Shown piece by piece: positions 27,038 to 34,806 of a stretch of DNA of 64,000 nt; within the stretch, counting starts at the first letter, position 1, and each line of letters starts with the position of its first letter. The position numbers and the translations under genes were made by a program. The stretch comes from Martinezella lusitana (GTDB lineage Bacteria; Pseudomonadota; Alphaproteobacteria; Rhizobiales; Rhizobiaceae): contig NZ_WUEY01000001.1 of NCBI RefSeq assembly GCF_010668395.1, forward strand, positions 124,001-188,000, written 5' to 3'. The notes below the pieces were generated by a model. The model made no database searches. It was not told the origin of the DNA and worked only from the letters and a program-made list of their open reading frames with translations.

Positions 27038-27775
27038 TTACTTGATCAGTCCGACCCGTAGAGCCTTGGCAACGGCCTGCGTACGGTTGACGGTATCGAG
27101 CTTCTTGGTGGCACGGTTGAGATAGTGATTGACGGTGTGCTCCGAAAGCGCAAGGATTTCAGCTATCTCCGCGCTGGTCTTTCCGGCCGCCGTCCAGTTC
27201 AGGCAATCGATTTCCCTGTCGGTGAGAGCATCGACGACGCGCACATCCAGGTTGCGGATTTCGGCGAGCCGGTCGAAAACGTGAATGGCGACGTAGAAGA
27301 GGTCCTTTATCTCTTCGGCCGAAAACAGATCGCGGTCGCCAGCCATGGAAACTGCGCCACGAAGACCGGAAGCGTCATGGGTGGGCAAATAGACGAAACG
27401 CGACATGCGAAAACGCTCGAACAAGGCGACGGCAAGCTGTGACTTGCCCTCCTCGCGATTCGCACTCGCCGCGACGTCGTGGATAAAGGGCAAGGTGGAG
27501 CGACGCAAACGCTGCAGGACAGGGCTGGTCGGCAGCAAGCATTCCTGATCGTAGATGGAGAGCAACTCCGCCGGCCAGTTGTTGATCACCGAATTGCTCT
27601 GCAATTCAGAGGAGGTTATCGGCGGCAATTTGAGCACCATGAAAGCGCGGCAGCGGTAGGCCTCCGTCAGCCCCTTCATGAACCGGAACACATCGAACTG
27701 CGTCTTAAGCCTGCCGATTTCCTCGATAAAATCCTCGCCGCGAGGGGGCGTCCCCGCCTGTACGAATGCCGCCAT
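27038..27775 (-). CDS. LuxR family transcriptional regulator, solo
   Basis: The product is 245 residues: an N-terminal autoinducer-binding-like domain (about 15-170) and a C-terminal LuxR helix-turn-helix (LTDREIDCLNWTAAGKTSAE, then SEHTVNHYLN, 184-240). No luxI-type synthase is nearby. Compared with TraR ligand-pocket residues, Tyr61 (Tyr75 here) and Pro71 (Pro85) are kept. Asp70 becomes Ser84, and Trp57 aligns with Leu71. It may therefore bind another ligand or none, like VisN/VisR-type regulators of rhizobia. The AT-rich region upstream contains its promoter. It is beside the galactose operon regulator on the same strand. Confidence 0.85.
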   Translation of the reverse strand: MAAFVQAGTPPRGEDFIEEIGRLKTQFDVFRFMKGLTEAYRCRAFMVLKLPPITSSELQSNSVINNWPAELLSIYDQECLLPTSPVLQRLRRSTLPFIHDVAASANREEGKSQLAVALFERFRMSRFVYLPTHDASGLRGAVSMAGDRDLFSAEEIKDLFYVAIHVFDRLAEIRNLDVRVVDALTDREIDCLNWTAAGKTSAEIAEILALSEHTVNHYLNRATKKLDTVNRTQAVAKALRVGLIK

Positions 27776-28099
27776 TATCAGTCTTCTTTATGTAAAAGAG
27801 GGAAAAAATCTGAAACTTCCGTCTCCTGTCCCTCGCGATTATCGTAGCAGCACCGATATCAGGCGCCGGCTAAAATATAAGTTTTCCAAAACCGTGAATG
27901 GATCAATGACCATTACTATGATGTCGTCTCATCACCTTGCCAAATCCTCCACATTTCCAGCAATCACCTGAGGATAATGGCAGCTCTTACGCATATCTCA
28001 ACAGTAAAATTCCAGATAAACGGGCAATTTGGCTAAGATCCGGCGCCAGCAGCATTAAATCGGCGGCCTTTAGACAGCCGTAGCGCGAAATTTGCGAAA
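27776..28099. other. AT-rich intergenic region
   Basis: These 324 bases lie between the IclR gene and the LuxR gene, both minus strand, and must hold the LuxR promoter. The composition is clearly more AT-rich than the surroundings (for example around 27870-27960). I see no gene, terminator or palindrome that I can support. Confidence 0.5.
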
Positions 28100-28903
28100 C
28101 TAACGCTTGGGGCCCATGCGGTTTCGCATGTCCATCATGATCGAATCAGCCGCGGCCACCGCCAAAGGCGCCCATGCCTGCAACTTCTGCGATGTGACGC
28201 GGTAAGCCGGCCCGGTCACGGAGACCCCGGCCAGCATGTGACGATCGTCGGAGCAGATTGGGGCGGCAACGCAACATATGCCGCTTTCATGCTCCTCCAG
28301 ATCGAACGCGTAGCCACGCGCCCGGATCTCGGAAATATTCGACAGCAGCGCGGAGGCGTCGCCAAGCGTGTGCTCGGTATAGGCTCGAAATTCGAGGCCC
28401 GCGATCCTTGCGGCAAGTTCGGCATCATCGAGCGACGAGAGGGCCGCCTTGCCGACGCCCGTGCAATAGGCCGGAGAGGCATTGCCGATCTGTGAATACA
28501 TGCGCACGGATTGCCGGCCCTCCACCTTGTCGAGATAGATGACCTCCACGCCGCGCAAGACGCCGAGATGCACGGTTTCGCCGGTCACTTCCTGCAAACG
28601 GTGCAGATGCGGTTCGGCGATGGCGCGGAACTCGTTGCGCGCCCAGCTGCGCGAGGCGAGCGTCAACAGCCTGAGACCGATGAGATAACGCCCATCGCGA
28701 TCGACCTCGAGGAGCCCTTCCTCGACGAGGTGCGACAGTTGCCGGTGCAGCGTGCCGCGCGGCTGATCGGACAGCGACAGAATGTCCGTGAAGCGCATGG
28801 GGCCATCGGCAAGCGCGACGACATCGAGCAGGGAGACGAGCTTGCCGAGCGTGCCGGTTTCCCGGTCGCGGCGATCGTTCGCGTTTGCACCTTCCGAATT
28901 CAG
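28100..28903 (-). CDS. IclR family transcriptional regulator
   Basis: The product has an IclR helix-turn-helix (GTLGKLVSLLDVVALADGPM, RFTDILSLSDQPRGTLHRQL) and a ligand-binding domain (about residues 95-260, with GETVHLGVLRG, CTGVGKAALSSL and GICCVAAPI). The first standard start, ATG 28798, would cut off the beginning of the helix-turn-helix. The frame continues upstream to a stop near 28920 with only a CTG at 28901-28903, which has AAGGA about 7 bases upstream. I therefore propose a CTG start (267 residues), pending proof. It is divergent from the galactose operon and is the likely repressor. Confidence 0.85.
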   Translation of the reverse strand: MNSEGANANDRRDRETGTLGKLVSLLDVVALADGPMRFTDILSLSDQPRGTLHRQLSHLVEEGLLEVDRDGRYLIGLRLLTLASRSWARNEFRAIAEPHLHRLQEVTGETVHLGVLRGVEVIYLDKVEGRQSVRMYSQIGNASPAYCTGVGKAALSSLDDAELAARIAGLEFRAYTEHTLGDASALLSNISEIRARGYAFDLEEHESGICCVAAPICSDDRHMLAGVSVTGPAYRVTSQKLQAWAPLAVAAADSIMMDMRNRMGPKR

Positions 28904-28992
28904 GTCCGCATCCTTTCATTTATCGCTGGCGGCGTTGCCGCATCCTTGACACGATGAAAGCGTAATCCGATAATTCCACATAGTCAAATTTT

Positions 28993-29009
28993 GTTCCAAA
29001 TAATGGAAC
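28993..29009. promoter_or_regulatory. palindromic operator for the IclR regulator
   Basis: GTTCCA, AATAA, TGGAAC is a perfect 6-bp inverted repeat with a 5-base spacer. It lies in the divergent region between the IclR gene and the SDR gene, about 27 bases upstream of the SDR start. The GTTCC/GGAAC half-sites are typical of IclR-family operators. A further half-site-like TTCCA lies near 28974. Confidence 0.55.
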
Positions 29010-29035
29010 TATTGACCTATCCCGGAGGAAAGATC

Positions 29036-29806
29036 TTGGCTGAGATGCAAGCGCAGTTTCCCGATCTGAAAGACCGCACCGTCCTGATTACCGGCGGAGG
29101 CTCCGGCATCGGTGCGAGCCTCGTGGAAGGCTTTGCGAAACAGGGCGCGAAGGTCGCCTTCATCGATATTGCCGAGGAACCCAGCAAGGCGCTCGCCGTC
29201 CGGCTTTCGGCGCAATCGGCCCATCCGGTCGCCTTCTACCATGCCGACCTGCGCGATGTTCGCGACATAAAGAGCACGGTCGCGGCCGTCGAATCCGATC
29301 TCGGCGCGATCCGGGTGCTCGTCAACAACGCCGCCTGGGACGACCGGCACGACATCGACACCATGACCGAGGAGTATTGGGACAACAGCCAGGCGATCAA
29401 CCTGAAACAGGTCTTCTTCGTATCGCAGGCGGCAGCGCCCGGCATGCGCGGCGCGGGCGGCGGCGCGATCATCAACTTCTCCTCGATCGCCTTCAAGATG
29501 AACCCGCCGCAGCTTTCCTCATATGCCGCCGCCAAGTCCGGCATCATCGGACTGACCAAGAGCTTTGCCGGACGCCTCGGCCCCGAGAATGTCCGTGTCA
29601 ACGCGGTTCTGCCGGGCATGATCGTGACCCAGCGGCAGCTGGACCTGTGGCTGACCGAGGACGGCATGGCCAGAACAGTCGATCGGCAGTGCCTGAAGCG
29701 CGTGCTGAGCGCCGACGATCTGGTCGGGCCGGTGCTTTTCCTGGCGTCCGACTGCTCGGGCGCCATGACCGGACAAGCCATCACCGTCGATGGCGGCATT
29801 TTCTAA
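29036..29806 (+). CDS. SDR family dehydrogenase, probable galactose 1-dehydrogenase
   Basis: The product is 256 residues from TTG 29036, with GGAGG 7 bases upstream. It has the Rossmann motif GGGSGIG (20-26), the NNAA motif, and the catalytic Ser149/150, Tyr163, Lys167 (YAAAK). The C-terminus is GQAITVDGGIF. It is the first gene of an operon with dgoK, dgoA and an SMP-30 lactonase, so the likely reaction is oxidation of D-galactose (or a related sugar) to the lactone. L-arabinose or D-fucose are alternative substrates. The substrate assignment is from context only. Confidence 0.85.
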   Translation: MAEMQAQFPDLKDRTVLITGGGSGIGASLVEGFAKQGAKVAFIDIAEEPSKALAVRLSAQSAHPVAFYHADLRDVRDIKSTVAAVESDLGAIRVLVNNAAWDDRHDIDTMTEEYWDNSQAINLKQVFFVSQAAAPGMRGAGGGAIINFSSIAFKMNPPQLSSYAAAKSGIIGLTKSFAGRLGPENVRVNAVLPGMIVTQRQLDLWLTEDGMARTVDRQCLKRVLSADDLVGPVLFLASDCSGAMTGQAITVDGGIF

Positions 29807-29828
29807 CGCAAAATTTGGAGCATTTCTC

Positions 29829-30755
29829 ATGACGAAGCCCGCATATGTCGCGGTGGACTGGGGCACCAGCAGTTTCCGCCTGTGGCTGATCGGCGAAGAC
29901 GGCGGCATTCTGGCGGAGCGCCGCAGCGGCGAAGGCATGACCACGGCGGCCCAGACCGGTTTCGACACGGTTCTGCAGGCACATCTGGATTCCGTCTCCG
30001 CGCCCGATGCCATCCCCGTCATCGTCTGCGGCATGGCCGGAGCGCGGCAGGGATGGGTGGAAGCCGGATATATCGATACGCCGACCTCGCTTTCCGCCAT
30101 CCTGACCGGCGCCGTCTCCGTCCCCGGACAGCCGCGCGACATCCGCATCCTGCCGGGTCTGGCGCAACGCAGCCAGGAAGTGCCCGACGTCATGCGCGGC
30201 GAGGAGACGCAGCTGCTCGGCGCGATCCCCGCCGACGCCAAGGGCGAGCAGCTCGTGTGCATGCCGGGAACGCATTCGAAATGGGTGCGGGTGCTCGACG
30301 GCCAGGTAACGGGCTTCTCGACCTACATGACCGGCGAGCTTTTCGACGTCATTACCAAGCACAGCATCCTGTCGCACGCCGTTGCCGGCGCCGCCGACCT
30401 GCCCGCCGATACCAGGACATTCGAAACTGCGCTGAAGGCGGCATCGGACAAGCCGGCGCTTGCCACCAACCTGCTGTTCACGGCCCGCTCCGGCCAGCTT
30501 CTGAACGGGCTGACGGCCGCCGGCGCGCAGGCGCTGATATCGGGTACGCTGATCGGCACGGAAATCGCCGGCGCACTGGCTTCGGCCGGGAAGAATGCGG
30601 CCATCACGCTTGTCGCCTCCGGCCGCCTCCAGGCTCTCTACGAGGACGCGTTCCGCGCCCTGTCTCTCACCTACAACACCATTGACGCCGATGCCGCCGT
30701 CCGTCGCGGGCTTTCCGCCGCGGCCGAGGCGATCTGGTTCACCAAGGAAAGCTAA
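29829..30755 (+). CDS. dgoK: 2-dehydro-3-deoxygalactonokinase
   Basis: The product is 308 residues from ATG 29829, with GGAG about 9 bases upstream; the frame is open 40 bases further but without a site. Family blocks are VAVDWGTSSFRLWL (phosphate-binding N-terminus), IPVIVCGMAGARQGW, MRGEETQLLGA and PGTHSKWVRV. The enzyme phosphorylates KDGal to KDPGal, the substrate of the next gene. The spacing of 5 bases to dgoA indicates co-transcription. Confidence 0.94.
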   Translation: MTKPAYVAVDWGTSSFRLWLIGEDGGILAERRSGEGMTTAAQTGFDTVLQAHLDSVSAPDAIPVIVCGMAGARQGWVEAGYIDTPTSLSAILTGAVSVPGQPRDIRILPGLAQRSQEVPDVMRGEETQLLGAIPADAKGEQLVCMPGTHSKWVRVLDGQVTGFSTYMTGELFDVITKHSILSHAVAGAADLPADTRTFETALKAASDKPALATNLLFTARSGQLLNGLTAAGAQALISGTLIGTEIAGALASAGKNAAITLVASGRLQALYEDAFRALSLTYNTIDADAAVRRGLSAAAEAIWFTKES

Positions 30756-30760
30756 AGCAG

Positions 30761-31396
30761 ATGACGACCCGCACCCCCTTCCCGCCCATGAAGCGCCCGC
30801 TCATCGCCATTCTTCGCGGCATCAAGCCGGAGGAAACGGCTGATATCGTCAGCGCGCTGATCAAGACTGGCTTCAGCGCCATCGAAATCCCGCTGAATTC
30901 TCCGGAGCCTTTCCGCTCCATCGAAATCGCCGCCAAGCTGGCGCCCGCCGATTGCCTGATCGGCGCCGGCACCGTGCTGACGGTCGAAGACGTCGACAGG
31001 CTGGACGGCGCCGGCGGCAAGCTGCTGGTGACGCCGAATGTCGAGCCCGCGGTCATCAGCCGCGCCCGCGACAAGGGCATGGTGACGATGCCGGGCGTCT
31101 TTACCGCCACGGAGGCGCTTCAGGCAGCGCGCGCCGGCGCCACCGGGCTCAAATTCTTCCCCGCCGGCGTGCTCGGCGCATCCGGCATCACCGCCATTCG
31201 CGCGATCCTTCCGCCGGAGCTCGTCATCGCCGCGGTTGGCGGCGTTTCGGACAAGAATTTCGCCGATTACACCAAGGCCGGGATCCTGGCTTTCGGCCTC
31301 GGCACCAGTCTTTACAAGCCGGGAATGACGGCCGCAGAGGTTGCCGAACGCGCCAAGGCCACCATTTATGCCTATGATGCAGCCATAGGAGCCTGA
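30761..31396 (+). CDS. dgoA: 2-dehydro-3-deoxy-6-phosphogalactonate aldolase
   Basis: The product is 211 residues of the KDPG/KDPGal aldolase family, class I. The Schiff-base lysine is Lys131 in GLKFFPAG, with Glu42 in AIEIPLNSPEP as the general acid/base. It cleaves KDPGal to pyruvate and glyceraldehyde 3-phosphate. Pairing with dgoK identifies it as the galactonate enzyme rather than the Entner-Doudoroff KDPG aldolase. It lies 3 bases before the SMP-30 gene. Confidence 0.94.
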   Translation: MTTRTPFPPMKRPLIAILRGIKPEETADIVSALIKTGFSAIEIPLNSPEPFRSIEIAAKLAPADCLIGAGTVLTVEDVDRLDGAGGKLLVTPNVEPAVISRARDKGMVTMPGVFTATEALQAARAGATGLKFFPAGVLGASGITAIRAILPPELVIAAVGGVSDKNFADYTKAGILAFGLGTSLYKPGMTAAEVAERAKATIYAYDAAIGA

Positions 31397-31399
31397 TCT

Positions 31400-32287
31400 A
31401 TGACCGATATTCATGATTTTCAGGGCAATATTCTCTGCAACACCTCCTCCGTCCTGGGAGAGGGCCCGACCTACGATCCGGATACGGACACCGTCTGGTG
31501 GTTCAACATCCTCGGCAAGGAACTGCACGAACTGCATCTTCCCACAGGCAAGAAGCAGGTTCACGAGCTGCCGATGATGGCAAGCGTGCTGGCCCGCGTC
31601 GATGCGGAGCGGCAGATGATCGCCACCGAGCAGGGCCTGTTCCTGCGCGACGTCGCCACCGGCGAGCTGAGCTTTTATGCGGCGATCGAAGCCGACAAGC
31701 CCGAGAACCGTTCCAACGACGGGCGCACGCACATATCCGGATCGCTCTGGATCGGCACCATGGGCAAACGCGCCGAAATGCAGGCGGGCGCCATCTATCA
31801 TGTCGCCGGCGGCAAGGTCACCAAGATCTTCGACCAGATCAGCATTCCCAATTCCATCTGCTTTTCGCCGGACGGCAGCATCGGCTACTTCACCGATACC
31901 CGCGTCAGCCAGCTCATGCGCGTGCTCGTCGATCCCGAGACGGGGCTTCCGACGGGCGAGCCGATCGTCATGGTCGACAGCATGGAAGATCCGGGCGGTC
32001 TCGACGGATCGGTCTGCGATGCCGACGGCTATATCTGGAATGCGCGCTGGGGCTCCGGCTTCGTCGACAAGTACAGCCCGGACGGGCTGCGCATCGAGCG
32101 CTACCGCGTGCCGGCCATGCAGCCCTCTTGCCCCGCCTTCATCGGCAAGAATGCTGACCGGCTTGCCGTGACCACGGCCTGGGAAGGGCTGGACGACGAA
32201 GCGCGCTCCATGCAGCCGCAGGCTGGCGCGCTTCTGGAGCTCGGCCCCACGGTCAGAGGCGTTTTCGATCCTCCCTACAAGCTTTGA
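31400..32287 (+). CDS. SMP-30/gluconolactonase family protein, probable galactonolactonase
   Basis: The product is 295 residues, a six-bladed propeller of the SMP-30 family. Metal-binding positions are recognisable: Glu21 in VLGEGPTYDP, Asn in SIPNSICFSPDG and Asp in GGLDGSVCDADG. It hydrolyses sugar lactones to the acid. In this operon it would open galactonolactone made by the SDR enzyme. It is the last gene, followed by a terminator. No dehydratase (DgoD or IlvD-like) is in the operon. Confidence 0.9.
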   Translation: MTDIHDFQGNILCNTSSVLGEGPTYDPDTDTVWWFNILGKELHELHLPTGKKQVHELPMMASVLARVDAERQMIATEQGLFLRDVATGELSFYAAIEADKPENRSNDGRTHISGSLWIGTMGKRAEMQAGAIYHVAGGKVTKIFDQISIPNSICFSPDGSIGYFTDTRVSQLMRVLVDPETGLPTGEPIVMVDSMEDPGGLDGSVCDADGYIWNARWGSGFVDKYSPDGLRIERYRVPAMQPSCPAFIGKNADRLAVTTAWEGLDDEARSMQPQAGALLELGPTVRGVFDPPYKL

Positions 32288-32631
32288 TTGAAGCTTTTGC
32301 CGCCAGCACCGGCGGCTTTTCTCGACGATCAACGCGGCGTCAGCCTCAAAATTCTTCGGAAGAACCTGGTCTCCGCGTTGGTCCATGCCCGGCATCCGGG
32401 CAATCCCACGGTTGTTTTTTGAATCAATAGTCTTTTGTTATTAAACGATAATTTTTCCAATCCCTGCGCGACCGCATCGACTTTCCGCAACTTTTGACGG
32501 AACTAAAACCAGCCTGAGCCATTTGCCTTTAAGACCGGCACGACAATGGCTGGTCCTTAAAAACTCCACTCGCGCTGGTAAGCATGCGCGCTTGATAAAG
32601 CATGCCCATCAGAATGAAAGGTAGGTTCACG
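32288..32631. other. intergenic region with terminator and PRC-barrel promoter
   Basis: After the terminator (32299-32320) the region turns AT-rich around 32410-32460, where a promoter for the PRC-barrel gene is likely. An ATG at 32602 is in frame with the PRC-barrel gene but lacks a good site. I see no separate gene. Confidence 0.5.
32299..32320 (+). terminator. terminator of the galactose operon
   Basis: GCCGCC, AGCACC, GGCGGC, TTTT is a 6-bp GC stem with a short T run, 12 bases after the stop of the SMP-30 gene. Confidence 0.75.
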
Positions 32632-33255
32632 ATGACTGGGAAACTCTTCACTTCCGTTGCTGCGGGCGCAATCTTCGCCACGGCCTCCGTACTCTCGCCG
32701 ATGGCCTTCGCGCAGGCGCAGCAGCCGTCGAACGGCGACAGCGGCAACGCGCCGCTCTCGCAATCCGCTCCGGCAACGCCGGGCGCTGCAAAGCCGGATA
32801 GCGCAACACCGCAGAATAACGCGCAGGCTCCAGCCGCAACGACGGGCACGGAGCAGGCCGGTGGCTATCTGACCGCGCAGTCGGCGGACCAGATCAGCGC
32901 CAAGACCTATATGGGCCAGTCGGTCTATAACGGTCAGAACGAAAGCATCGGCAGCATCAGCGACCTGATCCTGCAGAAGCAGGGCGGTGTCGTCGCCGCA
33001 GTGATCGGCGTCGGCGGTTTCCTTGGCATAGGCCAGAAAAACGTCGCCGTTCCCTTCGACAAGATCACCGCCACCCAGAATGCTCAGGATGGCACGGTGA
33101 AGCTGACGGCCACCGAAACGGCCGAATCGCTGAAGGCTGCGCCGGAATTCAAGACGCTTTCGATGCAGGCGTCCGAGAAGGCGGCAAGCTCGGCCGGCAG
33201 CTCGACAATGCCGGGAACCGACAGCACGACCACGTCGTCGACCACCAACAAGTAA
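32632..33255 (+). CDS. secreted PRC-barrel domain protein
   Basis: The product is 207 residues from ATG 32632, with AAAGG and TAGG upstream. It begins with a signal peptide (MTGKLFTSVAAGAIFATASV to AFAQAQQ). A low-complexity region rich in Gln, Asn, Pro and Ala precedes the PRC-barrel fold (GQSVYNGQNESIGSISDLIL and GVVAAVIGVGGFLGIGQKNV and AVPFDKIT). The tail is Ser/Thr-rich. PRC-barrel proteins of this type are periplasmic or surface-associated; the function is unknown. It is a single-gene unit with its own terminator. Confidence 0.85.
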   Translation: MTGKLFTSVAAGAIFATASVLSPMAFAQAQQPSNGDSGNAPLSQSAPATPGAAKPDSATPQNNAQAPAATTGTEQAGGYLTAQSADQISAKTYMGQSVYNGQNESIGSISDLILQKQGGVVAAVIGVGGFLGIGQKNVAVPFDKITATQNAQDGTVKLTATETAESLKAAPEFKTLSMQASEKAASSAGSSTMPGTDSTTTSSTTNK

Positions 33256-33279
33256 ACACCGGTCGAACGAAATACGGAA

Positions 33280-33310
33280 ACGGCGACCTCCCCGGCCGCC
33301 GTTTTCTTTA
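33280..33310 (+). terminator. terminator of the PRC-barrel gene
   Basis: ACGGCG and CGCCGT form a 6-bp stem around a GC-rich loop, followed by TTTCTTT. It lies about 25 bases after the stop codon. Confidence 0.7.
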
Positions 33311-33325
33311 ACTGTCCTTCTTCAA

Positions 33326-34705
33326 CTACGCGATTTCGCGTTCGTTGCCGGGCTCGAAATAGTGGGTTTGCAGGTAGCGAAGCGTCGCGGCGCCGTCCGC
33401 GGGCTTGCCGAAGTAATACCCCTGCCCCATCGCGCAACCCAGCGCCTTCAGCTTCGCCGCTTCGGCGTGTTCCTCTATGCCTTCCGCAACGACACGCAGC
33501 TCCAGCCCTTCGCACATGGCAAGAACCGCCTTGATGATGTGCTCGGATGCCCGATCGGAATTCATACGCGAGACGAAGGCCCGGTCGATCTTCACCTTGT
33601 CGAAGATGAATTCACGCAGTCGCCCGAGGCTCGATTGGCCCGTGCCGAAATCGTCGAGAGAGATGCGGACACCCGCAGCGCGCAGGTCAGCTATGATGCG
33701 ATGAGCCGTATCGGCCGAGCTCATGACGGCAGTTTCGGTGATTTCGAGCTCGAGACGATGCGGATCCAGGCCGACGCGCGTGAGGATGGCAAGGACGCTG
33801 CTGCTGGTGCCGGGATCCATCAATTGTGCCGAAGACAGATTGAAGGACAGGAAAAGCTCGCGCGGCCATGAAAGGGCGGCTTCCGCCGCCTTTCGCAGAA
33901 GCGTTTCGGAAAGCGCGTCGATGAAGCCGCGCTCCTCGGCAAGCGGCACGAAGACGGCCGGAGAGACGAAACCGAGATCCGGATCGTTCCAGCGAGCCAG
34001 TGCCTCGAAACCGAGAACCATGTTGTTGGCGAGCGAAACGATCGGCTGGAAATGCACGTCGATGGCATCGGAGATGATGGCATTGCGCAACGCCTGCTCC
34101 AGCTGCGTCGCGCGCTTCATCTCCTGCGCAATCTCCCTCGAATAGACGGTAATCTGGCCGCGACCGCGACGCTTGGAACGGTAAAGCGCGGTTTCCGCGT
34201 TCTTCAGGAGATCGTCGAACTCCTCGCCGGCGAACGGATGGATGGCGAAACCGAAGGAGGCGGAAAGGCGAACGTTGCGGTCGCCGAGATCGTAGGGCGC
34301 GGAAAGCACCTCGCGGATCATCTGCCCGAATTTTTCGGCGCCGACGCGTTCGAAAACCAGCGGCAGGACGAAGGCGAACTCGTCGCCGTCATGACGCGTC
34401 ACCATCGCGCCGTCGGGGATGCAAGCCTTGAGGCGGTGGGCAACCTGGCAGAGAATCTCGTCGCCGGCCTCGACGCCGAACAGGTCGTTGATCGGCTTGA
34501 AGGCATCGAGGTTGACGATGCCGATGGTGAATGGCGCGGGATCGCTGGCGCGTTCCAGCGAAAGAGCGCGCGTGCGCTCGCGCATGCGATGCCGATTGCC
34601 CAATCCGGTGAGCGGATCGGTATAAGCTATTGCCTGCGGCTCTTGACCAACTGGCCCTGGCAGCATTTCAGCCGATTTCATATTCGGTTCCGACCTTTTC
34701 TCCAC
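33326..34705 (-). CDS. GGDEF-EAL domain protein (cyclic di-GMP turnover)
   Basis: The product is 459 residues. A diguanylate cyclase domain spans about 25-190 with DPLTGLGNRHRM and the signature DGDEF (106-110), so the first glycine of GGDEF is Asp. A phosphodiesterase domain follows with EAL at 234-236, SFNLSSAQ, LELEITET, LDDFGTG, KIDRAFV and VVAEGIE, all catalytic positions present. No inhibitory RxxD site precedes DGDEF. There is no membrane or sensor domain. The phosphodiesterase is probably active and the cyclase questionable. The start could be GTG 34705 or ATG 34681; neither has a strong site. Confidence 0.9.
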   Translation of the reverse strand: MEKRSEPNMKSAEMLPGPVGQEPQAIAYTDPLTGLGNRHRMRERTRALSLERASDPAPFTIGIVNLDAFKPINDLFGVEAGDEILCQVAHRLKACIPDGAMVTRHDGDEFAFVLPLVFERVGAEKFGQMIREVLSAPYDLGDRNVRLSASFGFAIHPFAGEEFDDLLKNAETALYRSKRRGRGQITVYSREIAQEMKRATQLEQALRNAIISDAIDVHFQPIVSLANNMVLGFEALARWNDPDLGFVSPAVFVPLAEERGFIDALSETLLRKAAEAALSWPRELFLSFNLSSAQLMDPGTSSSVLAILTRVGLDPHRLELEITETAVMSSADTAHRIIADLRAAGVRISLDDFGTGQSSLGRLREFIFDKVKIDRAFVSRMNSDRASEHIIKAVLAMCEGLELRVVAEGIEEHAEAAKLKALGCAMGQGYYFGKPADGAATLRYLQTHYFEPGNEREIA

Positions 34706-34806
34706 CCGGGAAAAGCATGACGTCTAAGTCTTAACAAACAATAGCAAGACGACAGTCATTCGAAGCCGGCGATAACTTACCATCGGAGCTGATATCGTTG
34801 TAACAT

